Source of the DNA: SKVR01 sp046291875
GTDB lineage: Bacteria > Bacteroidota > Bacteroidia > Bacteroidales > UBA7960
Reading direction: 5' to 3'
Length of the DNA: 64,000 bases
Assembly (NCBI GenBank): GCA_046291875.1
Contig: JBKBSF010000003.1
Coordinates: 179,554 to 243,553, forward strand
Shown: in pieces, positions 1-8,397 of the stretch
Position numbering within the stretch: position 1 is the first letter of the stretch
How the letters are laid out: every line of letters begins with the position of its first letter
Made by a program: the position numbers and the translations under genes
The notes under the pieces: model-generated
The model's database searches: none
Told to the model about the DNA's origin: nothing
Seen by the model: the letters and a program-made list of their open reading frames with translations, nothing else

Positions 1-1376
1 TGGTTATTCCATTTCCATAAAAGATGGCCTGTATCCTTTTGTAAGGCATACACATGGGTATCCCAGGCTGTAAATACAAGCATGTTGTTGTGCACTACGG
101 GGGGGGTCTGTATCAGACCCTCTACCTGACCGAAATGCCATAACACCTTTCCGGTTTCGGCTTCCAGGCAATACAACCCCTGCGTACCTGCTCCAACAAA
201 GATCTTATTTCCATAAGCAAGGGCGGGAGCTACTATGGGCCTGCCAAGGGCAATTTGCCAAATCAACTCACCGGTTTTTACACTCAAGGCCCTTACATCG
301 CCCCCTGCATCCCCCATGATGATATAGTTGTGGTGCAAAACGGGACTGGCAAACATTGGCCCTTTTAATTGTTGTTGCCACACTATTGTAGTATCTGCAA
401 CCTGTAAAGCTCGCAACACACCTGCGGCATTGCCGAAAACCACCATGGTGTCGCCTATTACCAGCGGAGCTGTAAAAACCGAAGAGGTGTCGGTAAAAGA
501 AAATACCGGCTTTACAAAGGGAAACTGCTCATTAACACTGAAATCGGGCCTTGGCGATGGGAGGAGCTGATCCGGTATATGCAGATCGGAAAAAGACAGA
601 GAGATGGAAGCATACTGCAACTCTCTTTCTGTTTCTTTTTCAAACACAAAGAGGCTGTCGTTGCGCAGCTGAACGATATTGTATCCCGGCACATTTTCTC
701 CTCTGAGCACCATGGAGCGCCCCATTATACCGGGAATTCCGTCGAAGTTTAGCAGCTGGAGCCTGTGCCCGTGTCCGCAGAAAGCAACCACAGCAGGATA
801 TTCATTGAGTCGATCGGTTACGAGATACCACTGATCCAACCCTTCTGCCAGAGGATAGTGGGCAAAGAACAGAAGCCGCCTACCCTCTTTCATGTGGAGT
901 GCAAGTTGCCGGTCGAGCCAGCGCAGATCTTCCGTAAGGATATGCCCATCGCCCATGCGCATAAATGGACCCGTATTCAGCCCAAGAAAAACAAAATCTC
1001 CTTTACGGAATACAAACTTATCATCTCCCCACAAATCGGTAAAATCCTGCCCGGCACTTTCAGACCAGTTGGTTTCATGATTCCCGGGGATGATGTAATA
1101 GGGGATGATCAGCTGGTCGAGGATCTGTTTTACATGCGAGAGCTCGCGAAGGGTGCCCTGGTTGCTTATATCGCCGGTTACCAATACGAAATCGAGACCA
1201 GAGGCGTTGATCTCATTGACTATCTGTTGTAGTTGTCCGGAACTTTCGGCCGAGGGCTGTACATGCACATCGGTAAGAAATGCAAAACTGACGGGGGTTT
1301 GTGTATCCTGAGAGCAACTGCAAAACCCCAATGCAAGCAGCAGGAAAAAAATCTGAGAAAGGTTTTTGATGTTCAT
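1..1376 (-). CDS. Metallophosphoesterase lipoprotein with C-terminal PQQ-type propeller (3' end outside window)
   Basis: Open from ATG at 1376 to the window edge (458 codons seen, no stop). The N-terminus MNIKNLSQIFFLLLALGFCSC is a lipoprotein-type signal with Cys about residue 19-21. Calcineurin-type metal motifs follow in order: FLTDVHV, VTGDIS, PGNHE, FAHYPLAEG and FCGHGH, so the first ~270 residues are a complete metallophosphoesterase. After a linker come repeats such as FASPVLHHNYIIMGDAGGDV and GELIWQIALGRPIVAPA, typical of PQQ/WD-like beta-propeller blades. It probably works at the outer membrane or periplasm; substrate unknown. It diverges from the NamZ-like gene at 1498. Confidence 0.85.
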   Translation of the reverse strand, partial: MNIKNLSQIFFLLLALGFCSCSQDTQTPVSFAFLTDVHVQPSAESSGQLQQIVNEINASGLDFVLVTGDISNQGTLRELSHVKQILDQLIIPYYIIPGNHETNWSESAGQDFTDLWGDDKFVFRKGDFVFLGLNTGPFMRMGDGHILTEDLRWLDRQLALHMKEGRRLLFFAHYPLAEGLDQWYLVTDRLNEYPAVVAFCGHGHRLQLLNFDGIPGIMGRSMVLRGENVPGYNIVQLRNDSLFVFEKETERELQYASISLSFSDLHIPDQLLPSPRPDFSVNEQFPFVKPVFSFTDTSSVFTAPLVIGDTMVVFGNAAGVLRALQVADTTIVWQQQLKGPMFASPVLHHNYIIMGDAGGDVRALSVKTGELIWQIALGRPIVAPALAYGNKIFVGAGTQGLYCLEAETGKVLWHFGQVEGLIQTPPVVHNNMLVFTAWDTHVYALQKDTGHLLWKWNN

Positions 1377-1389
1377 AACGTTTTTTTGG

Positions 1390-1419
1390 TTTGTTCAACC
1401 TCGAAATTTACTATTTTTG
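1390..1419 (+). promoter_or_regulatory. Bacteroidota-type promoter for namZ-like gene
   Basis: TTTG at 1390-1393 and TATTTTTG at 1412-1419 with an 18-bp spacer match the Bacteroidota -33/-7 consensus (TTTG, N~19, TAnnTTTG). They lie 79 bp before the chosen ATG at 1498. Spacing and motif are seen; activity is inferred. Confidence 0.5.
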
Positions 1420-1497
1420 ATTTTTAAATTCCTTAAAAACACCCCGGCTCAAAGATATTGTTTTCTTATAATGCATTCAAATTTAAACGTTGCCACA

Positions 1498-2736
1498 ATG
1501 AACAAAATGAAAAAAAACCTGATTTTACTTTGTATGATCGTAATGGGTCTTCCGGCTTTTAGCCAGGTATATACCGGAATAGAAGTGCTGGAGCAGATGA
1601 ACTTTGAACCCCTTGTGGGCAAGCGGGTAGGATTGATTACCAACCCTACAGGAGTGGATCGTCAGCTGCGCTCCACTATTGACATTCTGGCACAGGCGCC
1701 CGGAGTGAAGCTGGTAGCCTTGTATGGCCCTGAACATGGCGTGCGGGGCGATTATCCTGCGGGCGAATACGTAGATAACAAACAAGACCCCCGCACAGGA
1801 GTACCAATGTTCAGCCTCTATGGTGTAACGCGCAAACCCACACCGGAGATGCTTGCAGGAGTAGATGTACTGGTATATGATATCCAGGACATTGGTTCGC
1901 GCTCTTACACCTACATCAGCACCCTGGGCCTGGCCATGGAGGCCGCTGCTGAAAACGGCATCGCTTTCATGGTGCTGGATCGCCCCAACCCATTGGGAGG
2001 CAACAAGTTTGAAGGCCCCCTTGTGGAACCCGAATTCATCTCTTTTGTAAGTCAATTCCCCATTCCCTATGTGCATGGCTTTACAGTGGGCGAACTGGCA
2101 CGTTTCCTCAACGGCGAAAGAATGCTGGCCAACGGAGTGCAGGCCGATCTTACGGTTGTTGAGATGAAAGGCTGGAACCGCAATATGTCGTTTGAAGACA
2201 CCGGACTACCCTGGGTAATGTCGTCACCCCACATACCCCATGCCCACTCTGCCTACTTCTACCCTGTTTCGGGCATCCTGGGAGAATTGTACACCATCAA
2301 CATAGGGGTGGGCTACACCCTCCCGTTCCAGATTTTTGGAACGGAATGGCTGAGCGATGCAGAAGTGTTTGCTGAAAGAATGAACAAACTAAACATCCCC
2401 GGAGTTATCTTCCGCCCCATCCATTTCCGTCCTTATTACACCGACATGAAGGGAAAGAGCATGCGCGGAGTACAGGTACACCTTACCGACCTGCAAAAAG
2501 CCCCCCTATCGATCATACAGTTTTATGTGTTGCAGGAGTTGTTTATCATGCATCCCGAGCATAATGTTTTCGAAAAGGCCCCTACGCGCCTCGACATGTT
2601 CGACAAGGTAAGTGGTACCGACCAGGTTCGCAAGGCCTTTGGGAGAAGATTTAAGGTGGAAGATATTATGGATCTGTGGACCCGCGACATTCCGGGCTTT
2701 GTAAGTGTAGCGCAGCGCTATTTCATTTATCCCTGA
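1498..2736 (+). CDS. namZ: DUF1343 / NamZ-type exo-beta-N-acetylmuramidase, secreted
   Basis: 412 residues. The start at 1498 gives MNKMKKNLILLCMIVMGLPAFSQ, a clear Sec signal, whereas the longer upstream reading does not. The family signature is strong: YGPEHGVRGDYPAGEYVD, GVDVLVYDIQDIGSRSYTY, VLDRPNPLGG and LPWVMSSPHIPHAHSAYFYP. DUF1343 proteins include B. subtilis NamZ (YbbC), which removes terminal MurNAc from the non-reducing end of peptidoglycan chains. The reaction here is inferred from the family. The gene lies on the same side as the murK/murQ/ampG-type genes of 4-16 kb but is separated from them by ilvA, and it has its own promoter and terminator. Confidence 0.85.
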   Translation: MNKMKKNLILLCMIVMGLPAFSQVYTGIEVLEQMNFEPLVGKRVGLITNPTGVDRQLRSTIDILAQAPGVKLVALYGPEHGVRGDYPAGEYVDNKQDPRTGVPMFSLYGVTRKPTPEMLAGVDVLVYDIQDIGSRSYTYISTLGLAMEAAAENGIAFMVLDRPNPLGGNKFEGPLVEPEFISFVSQFPIPYVHGFTVGELARFLNGERMLANGVQADLTVVEMKGWNRNMSFEDTGLPWVMSSPHIPHAHSAYFYPVSGILGELYTINIGVGYTLPFQIFGTEWLSDAEVFAERMNKLNIPGVIFRPIHFRPYYTDMKGKSMRGVQVHLTDLQKAPLSIIQFYVLQELFIMHPEHNVFEKAPTRLDMFDKVSGTDQVRKAFGRRFKVEDIMDLWTRDIPGFVSVAQRYFIYP

Positions 2737-2760
2737 CACGCCCCCTCAGAACAATACAGC

Positions 2761-2807
2761 CATACCCTCTGCAGGAATAATATCCGAAGCAGAGGGTATG
2801 TTTTTTT
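2761..2807 (+). terminator. Rho-independent terminator after namZ-like gene
   Basis: A 12-bp perfect stem (2761-2772 with 2789-2800, CATACCCTCTGC / GCAGAGGGTATG) is followed by seven T residues. Confidence 0.85.
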
Positions 2808-2854
2808 ATTCCAACAGTCCGTAAAATACGGCACCAAAAGCCACTATTTATTTC

Positions 2855-2862
2855 TAATTTTG
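2855..2862 (+). promoter_or_regulatory. Putative -7 element (TAATTTTG) for ilvA
   Basis: Matches TAnnTTTG and lies 24 bp before the ATG at 2887. No convincing -33 TTG at the expected spacing. Confidence 0.35.
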
Positions 2863-2886
2863 CGGCCAAAGCACAAAATTGGAAAT

Positions 2887-4104
2887 ATGAGCAAACTACC
2901 TGATTTTTCTGACATTATCAAAGCCCAGAAACTTCTGAAGGGCATTACCAAAGTTACACCCCTTGAGCATTCCAAGTCCTTTTCGGCCATGTCGGGGTGC
3001 AGTGTATTCATGAAACTGGAAAACATGCAATCCACCGGTTCATTTAAGGTGCGTGGTGCCTATTACAAGATCAGCCGGCTGAGTGAAGAAGAAAGATCGC
3101 GCGGAGTGGTTTGCGCTTCGGCAGGCAATCATGCCCAGGGGGTAGCATATGCGGCCCGCAGCATGGGAGTAAAGGCCACTGTATTCATGCCCATCTTCAC
3201 CCCGCCTCTTAAAGTTATTGCTACACGCAGCTATGGTGCCGATGTGGTGTTGCAAGGCGATACCTTCGATGATGCCTACAAGGCAGCTATGGAGTACAAG
3301 GAGCAATCGGGGGCAGTGTTTGTTCACCCTTTCGACGACCCCCATATCATTGCCGGGCAAGGTACCATTGGCCTGGAGATCTTCCATCAGCTGGAGAACA
3401 TCCAGGACGTGCTGGTACCCATTGGCGGAGGAGGAATGATTGCCGGCATTGCCATTGCACTCAAAGAGATGAACCCCGATATCCGCATTATCGGAGTAGA
3501 AGCCGAAGGGGCGCAAAGCATGAAACAAAGCATGGAAACAGGCAAACCCAGCACCCTCACCTCCATGCAAACCATTGCCGATGGTATTGCAGTAAAAACC
3601 CCAGGCCAGTTAACCTTTGAGGCTACCCGCAAATGGGTGGATGAACTGGTTACCGTTAATGATACCGAGATAGCCCATTGCACCTACCTGCTGCTGCAAA
3701 GAGCCAAATTGCTGGCAGAACCTTCCGGTGCGGCTGCACTGGCGGCAATTCTTCACCGCAAATGCGATTTGCAGGGGCGCAATGTGGTTCCCATTATCAG
3801 TGGTGGAAATATCAATATGGGTACTCTGGAGCAGATACTGGAGAAAGGGATGATGGAAGAGGGTCTGAGGGCGCGTATTGCGGTGCTTATTCCCGATCTG
3901 GCTGGTGAGCTCAAATCCATTGTAAGCATCCTGGAAAAGATCCGGGCTAACATCTATGATATTGAACATGAACGCTCCATAACTACTGTGCCGGTGGGGT
4001 TTGTGCTGGTTACCATCACCTTTAACCTGCAGGACAGCTCGCAGCTGGAAACCATCAAACAAGCCCTGGACAGCAAGCAGAAAAAATACGAAATCCTCAT
4101 TTAG
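2887..4104 (+). CDS. ilvA: Threonine dehydratase (threonine ammonia-lyase), PLP-dependent, with ACT domain
   Basis: 405 residues from ATG 2887; a longer in-frame reading from 2860 adds only a non-conserved leader. The PLP Schiff-base lysine lies in STGSFKVRGA (K54) and the phosphate-binding loop is IGGGGMIAG. Fold-type II features include SAGNHAQGVA and EPSGAAALAA. The last ~80 residues (RIAVLIPDLAGELKSIVSIL onward) form one ACT-like regulatory domain, as in the shorter IlvA/TdcB enzymes rather than the two-ACT E. coli IlvA. It converts L-threonine to 2-oxobutyrate, the entry step to isoleucine. It stands alone between two terminators. Confidence 0.93.
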   Translation: MSKLPDFSDIIKAQKLLKGITKVTPLEHSKSFSAMSGCSVFMKLENMQSTGSFKVRGAYYKISRLSEEERSRGVVCASAGNHAQGVAYAARSMGVKATVFMPIFTPPLKVIATRSYGADVVLQGDTFDDAYKAAMEYKEQSGAVFVHPFDDPHIIAGQGTIGLEIFHQLENIQDVLVPIGGGGMIAGIAIALKEMNPDIRIIGVEAEGAQSMKQSMETGKPSTLTSMQTIADGIAVKTPGQLTFEATRKWVDELVTVNDTEIAHCTYLLLQRAKLLAEPSGAAALAAILHRKCDLQGRNVVPIISGGNINMGTLEQILEKGMMEEGLRARIAVLIPDLAGELKSIVSILEKIRANIYDIEHERSITTVPVGFVLVTITFNLQDSSQLETIKQALDSKQKKYEILI

Positions 4105-4135
4105 CGATTATTTCTTGCTTAATTTCTAAAAAAAA

Positions 4136-4170
4136 CCCATGTTTCCGTAGGCCGGAAACATGGGTTTTTT
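4136..4170. terminator. Bidirectional terminator between ilvA and the ampG-like operon
   Basis: A 12-bp stem (4136-4147 with 4153-4164, CCCATGTTTCCG / CGGAAACATGGG) has A-rich sequence to its left and TTTTTT at 4165-4170. It can therefore end both the rightward ilvA transcript and the leftward operon that stops at 4191. Confidence 0.85.
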
Positions 4171-4190
4171 GATGTATTAAAAAAGAGTAA

Positions 4191-6038
4191 TTACTCTTCG
4201 GTCTTTTTGATACCAAATGATTTATCTACCTTAAGGAAGCGAAGGATAAGGAATCCGGGGATGGTGCAGATCATTACCCAAACAAAGAAATTCTGATAGC
4301 CAACGATTTCCTGGATCCATCCGGAGATCATTCCCGGCACCATCATTCCAAGTGCCATCAAACCGGTGCAAATGGCAAAGTGTGCAGTTTTGTGCTTTCC
4401 TTCAGAGAAATAGATCATATAAAGCATGTACGCAGTAAACCCAAACCCATAGCCAAACTGCTCAATGGCCACCGAGCCGGCTATAAGCAAGAAACTCTCG
4501 GGCTGGGCATACGATAAGTAAACGTACATAAGGTTGGGCAGGTTGATGGCAAAGGTCATGGGCAGCAACCAGAACTTAAGTCCCTTTTTGGATGCCATGA
4601 TTCCCCCCAGTATACCTCCCAGGGTAAGTGCCAGGATACCAATGGTACCATAGATCAGCCCTACATCGCCGGTGGTAAGCCCCAGACCTCCTACCTGACG
4701 GGCATCGAGCAGGAACGGAGAAGCCATTTTTACCAGCTGGGCTTCACCCAGGCGGAACAGCAGCAGGAAACCCAATGCTGCCAAAATATTTTTCTTCTTA
4801 AAAAAGGAGATAAAGGTGCGGAAAAACTCATAGAATACTCCGTCTCCATCCTCCTGTATCACAGCCTTATCGTTGGCCGGACGTGGAAGGAAGAACTTGT
4901 GGTACACAAAGAAACCCAGGAACAAGACGGCCAGCAGGGCAAAGGTAATGGACCATGCCAGGGGGATATTGCCCGAGCGACCCTCGAACCATGCACTGGC
5001 CTCTCGGTCAAGTCTATGATCTACCTGCACCAGCAGCCATGCGGTCTGGTTCCAGTTGGCTTCGTTGAACACCAGCCTCTCTCCCTGGTCCAGGCGAATG
5101 CTGGCATCGCCGCGGCGGAAGGTCGTATTAAGAACGATTTCGCGCGAACCCGGATTGCCTGACAGCCGCACTCCTACCAGGCCCAGGTTGCCATGCATGG
5201 AACCCAATTCCTGGCCTTCCTCATCTTCCTTCCTGAATTTCTCACCCAACCAATCTCCCAGAGGGATGGCAATGGTGCGTTTCCATACTCCAGGCCCTTT
5301 GGCTTCCAGGGCCATCTCTTCCTGCACAAAACCATGCTGCAGGTTTTGTTCCTTTACCCATGCCTTGATGCTGTCTGCCTGCTCAACGGTAATGTTTTCA
5401 GTAGAAAGCACAAGGTTCTGAGAGGTAACAACGAAGGTAAGATCGTCGGAATGAATGGGCGGATCCATGGCAGGGATCTCAAAAACATTTGCAGCCTGCG
5501 GATTGGCATCTACGGTAAACCTTACTGGCTCCTGGCCGGTAAACACCTCGAAAAAGCCGGCAAGGATAATCAAAAGCCCCTGTCCGGTAATCATTGCCAG
5601 ACGGTAAAAAGTACTGCGTATGCCCACGAAGTAGGACTGTTCGCCCTGCTTCAGACCCAGCATATAAAAACCATCGGCAGCAATGTCGTGGGTGGCGGAA
5701 CTGAAGGCCAGCAACCACAAAAAAGCAAGCGAATACTGAAAAAAGCCGGGCAATGGCAGCGTAAAAGCCACTCCGGCAAGCCCTGCTCCCACCAGCAATT
5801 GCATGGTAACAATCCACCAGCGTTTGGTTTTAAACAGATCTACGATGGGGCTCCAGAAGGGCTTGATTACCCAGGGGAGATAGAGCCAGCTGGTATACAA
5901 GGCGATATCGGTATTGGAAACCCCCAGCCGTTTGTACATAATAACCGAAACGGTCATCACGACCACATAAGGGATACCCTGGGCATAGTACAAGCTGGGC
6001 ACCCAGCTCCAGGGGGATTGTTTTTTTGTATCGTTCAT
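4191..6038 (-). CDS. ampG: AmpG-like muropeptide/MurNAc permease (MFS) with a large extracytoplasmic insert
   Basis: 615 residues. The N-terminal half (WVPSLYYAQGIPYVVV, SATHDIAADGFY, VGIRSTFYRLAMITGQG) is characteristic of the AmpG/PAT family of inner-membrane importers. About six membrane segments lie in residues 15-165 and six more in 358-600. Between them is a soluble segment of about 190 residues (165-358) whose end (LVFNEANWNQTAWLLVQVDH) resembles Ig/Calx-beta-like repeats; ordinary AmpG lacks it. It is the last gene of the six-gene minus operon, 70 bp after the SpoIID-like gene. The Tannerella MurT transporter plays the equivalent role in MurNAc salvage. Substrate is inferred from family and context. 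Confidence 0.85.
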   Translation of the reverse strand: MNDTKKQSPWSWVPSLYYAQGIPYVVVMTVSVIMYKRLGVSNTDIALYTSWLYLPWVIKPFWSPIVDLFKTKRWWIVTMQLLVGAGLAGVAFTLPLPGFFQYSLAFLWLLAFSSATHDIAADGFYMLGLKQGEQSYFVGIRSTFYRLAMITGQGLLIILAGFFEVFTGQEPVRFTVDANPQAANVFEIPAMDPPIHSDDLTFVVTSQNLVLSTENITVEQADSIKAWVKEQNLQHGFVQEEMALEAKGPGVWKRTIAIPLGDWLGEKFRKEDEEGQELGSMHGNLGLVGVRLSGNPGSREIVLNTTFRRGDASIRLDQGERLVFNEANWNQTAWLLVQVDHRLDREASAWFEGRSGNIPLAWSITFALLAVLFLGFFVYHKFFLPRPANDKAVIQEDGDGVFYEFFRTFISFFKKKNILAALGFLLLFRLGEAQLVKMASPFLLDARQVGGLGLTTGDVGLIYGTIGILALTLGGILGGIMASKKGLKFWLLPMTFAINLPNLMYVYLSYAQPESFLLIAGSVAIEQFGYGFGFTAYMLYMIYFSEGKHKTAHFAICTGLMALGMMVPGMISGWIQEIVGYQNFFVWVMICTIPGFLILRFLKVDKSFGIKKTEE

Positions 6039-6108
6039 AATGCTATTGTTGGTGTAGTTGATAAACGAATGATTTAAGGAGTAGCTGCCGCAGCAGCATG
6101 GTTTGGGG

Positions 6109-7443
6109 TCAGTAGCGCTTTGCTATTTCTGCACCCCGGAAATAATGTTGCAGTATTTCTTCCCAGTTGTATCCTTTTGCGCCCATTACGGCTGCTCCTA
6201 TCTGGCAAAGCCCTACTCCGTGCCCCCAGCCTGCACCTCTGAGGGTAAAGCCTGCAGGAACACCTTGTTTCACTTCATGCTTTTCTGCCACAAAAGCGGC
6301 ACTGTAAAGGTGGCTGGCCGAAAAGGCTTTGCGGATCTCCAGTTCTTTTCCAATTACGAAACTTCTTTCGGTGCCCACTATGCGCAGCCTAACCAGTCTG
6401 CCCGATGGCCCCCTTTGTAAGGGTTCAAGATCCAGCACCTGCCCTACATCCACCTGGATACGATCTCTGAGCAAACGGCATATTTCTTCCTGGCTCAGGC
6501 TTACACTCCAGCGGTAGAAATCGGGAGTTTCCTGGTCGTAGTCGTTGAGTACCTGGCTGAGCACCTGCTTGTCGCTGGTGTTGCAAAAAGCGTCGGGATT
6601 GCCCAATATCCAGCGTCGGGCTGTTTCTTCATCACTTGCAATGTGCGAAAACCCTTCGGGTGCATGGTCATTGTCCATTACGGGCACCAGGTAGGGGTGA
6701 TGTACGGGTTCCCAGGCATTTTCAAACAATTCGGATATCCCACCGCAGCATTTGGAATAACGGGCATCGCAGATTTTTCCGTCATACTGCAAAACCCTGC
6801 CGGCAGTCTGATCAATGGCCTTGCTTACAGCTGCAGTGGTGGCACGTGTAATACCCTGATAGCGCTGACAGTGGTCGTCGGCACACACATCGAAATTCAC
6901 ATGGTCTTCACGATCGTACCAGCGAACCCGTTCCTCAGGCGTTTCGAAGCACGATTGTTGAGGGCCCTGCTGCAGCAGTTGCTCACCTTTTTCAATCTGT
7001 GCCAGCAGCCAGGAGCGCGATATTACCGCATGGGCCTTCAGCAGTTCATCGGAAGAGGTGGCACTCATCTCCGAAGAGATCACACTTTTGAGATAGTCTT
7101 CCAGGGGGAGAATGTTGACAGCTGTAAGCAGCCCGTTCTCCTCAATGATACTCAACTCGCCCGTAAAGCGCTGGTCTTCTTTCCTTTCCCAGTGAAAATT
7201 GATACCAATGGTAACCTCCTTGAGGTCGAAATACTGGCTGGCAGGCTCCTGCGGTTCCAGATGAAGTGGCAGCGAAAGCTTTTCGGTTTTCCCCTTAACA
7301 TGCAGCAGAGCTTCCTGATTTACCAGCTCAACCATGGCATTGCCTGTTAACCATTGGTCGCTGCCACTAATGCGGAAGTTTCCATGAAGGGAAAAAGAAA
7401 CCTGTGGGGCAAACATGATACCCACCTTTATTTTGGGTTGCAT
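6109..7443 (-). CDS. SpoIID/LytB-domain protein
   Basis: 444 residues. The domain is defined by NILPLEDYLKSVISSEM, DELLKAHAVISRSWLLAQ, ARYSKCCGGISE and AGWGHGVGLCQIGA. E125 in SSEM aligns with the catalytic Glu of B. subtilis SpoIID, a lytic transglycosylase acting on glycan strands already stripped of peptides. No signal peptide is visible at MQPKIKVGIMFAPQVSF, so it may act in the cytoplasm or be exported by another route. It starts 15 bp after the GNAT gene. Its place between an amidase operon head and an AmpG permease supports peptidoglycan processing; activity is inferred. Confidence 0.85.
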   Translation of the reverse strand: MQPKIKVGIMFAPQVSFSLHGNFRISGSDQWLTGNAMVELVNQEALLHVKGKTEKLSLPLHLEPQEPASQYFDLKEVTIGINFHWERKEDQRFTGELSIIEENGLLTAVNILPLEDYLKSVISSEMSATSSDELLKAHAVISRSWLLAQIEKGEQLLQQGPQQSCFETPEERVRWYDREDHVNFDVCADDHCQRYQGITRATTAAVSKAIDQTAGRVLQYDGKICDARYSKCCGGISELFENAWEPVHHPYLVPVMDNDHAPEGFSHIASDEETARRWILGNPDAFCNTSDKQVLSQVLNDYDQETPDFYRWSVSLSQEEICRLLRDRIQVDVGQVLDLEPLQRGPSGRLVRLRIVGTERSFVIGKELEIRKAFSASHLYSAAFVAEKHEVKQGVPAGFTLRGAGWGHGVGLCQIGAAVMGAKGYNWEEILQHYFRGAEIAKRY

Positions 7444-7458
7444 AGAATCGGGTTTAAA

Positions 7459-8382
7459 TTACTTGGATTTCAATTGTTTCTCCATTCTCCAGAATACACG
7501 ATTGATTTTGGCTCCGGCATAATGGGCGTAAAAAGCAATGGGGGCCACCCAGGGAATAATGGCATGGGTGTGGCCTTGCAGGCGCATATCTTCGAGGCAC
7601 CTTTTCAGCAGCACGCCGCCAAGTCCAAGTCCGCGGGTTTCGGGGGCAGTTCCCATGGGACCAAACCACCCGGTACCCTTGTTGTTGCCATTGTGAACCG
7701 AGAAGGCCACCATTTTTTTATGGAGAAAGGCAACATGCACCGATGGGGGGTCATCGCGCATGGCCATATTCACTTCGTTATTCCAGAGAATCCATTCCTT
7801 GCTGAGCAGTTCAATAAGATCGGCTTTATCTTTGGGGCCAGCCCGGCGAATCTCCACCCCTTTTTCAAGCAGAGCTTCCTCCTCAAGTAAGGTATTCCAG
7901 TTGCGCGATCTGAGATCCACAAGCATATTAACCGATTCGCCAAACTGCTGAAAACCTTGTTTTTGTGCGAAACAAAAGGCTTCTGTATAGCGGGGATCCA
8001 GGCCTGGCATAAAATAATTGAGAGGCACATCGTACCATCTTAAATGGGTCGAACCTTTTTTCTGGAGTATTGCTTCGGCCTGTTCATAAAGGGATGTGCC
8101 CACCTTTTGTCTTCTCCATGCTTTATCTACGGCAAAAAGTTTTACATAGCCGTAATGTACACCACGGATATTTCGCTGCACACAAAACAGAAATCCGACA
8201 ATTTCTTCCTTATTGTAAGCGGTAAAGCAAAGAGATGGATCGGCTGTTGGATCGCCTGATAGCTTCTCCTCAAGCAAAGTTGGGTTGATGGTGTCATACT
8301 CCCAGTTTCGATTGAGAAAATCGGACATCTGGGTCAGACTTGCCGGCCATCCCTGGCGTATTGTCAGATTTTGTTTTTCCAT
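7459..8382 (-). CDS. Tandem GNAT acetyltransferase
   Basis: 307 residues with two GNAT-like halves. The first (~1-150) carries YVKLFAVDKAWRRQKVGTSL, the acetyl-CoA binding R/Q-x-x-G-x-G/A type loop. The second (~165-307) carries PMGTAPETRGLGLGGVLLKR, a clearer loop of the same kind. The substrate is unknown. It is spaced 15 bp from both neighbours (DUF4922 upstream, SpoIID-like downstream), so it is translationally tied to the peptidoglycan operon. N-acetylation of an amino sugar released from cell wall would be one possible role, but nothing in the sequence proves it. Confidence 0.8.
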   Translation of the reverse strand: MEKQNLTIRQGWPASLTQMSDFLNRNWEYDTINPTLLEEKLSGDPTADPSLCFTAYNKEEIVGFLFCVQRNIRGVHYGYVKLFAVDKAWRRQKVGTSLYEQAEAILQKKGSTHLRWYDVPLNYFMPGLDPRYTEAFCFAQKQGFQQFGESVNMLVDLRSRNWNTLLEEEALLEKGVEIRRAGPKDKADLIELLSKEWILWNNEVNMAMRDDPPSVHVAFLHKKMVAFSVHNGNNKGTGWFGPMGTAPETRGLGLGGVLLKRCLEDMRLQGHTHAIIPWVAPIAFYAHYAGAKINRVFWRMEKQLKSK

Positions 8383-8397
8383 GGCACAGAGGGTTTA

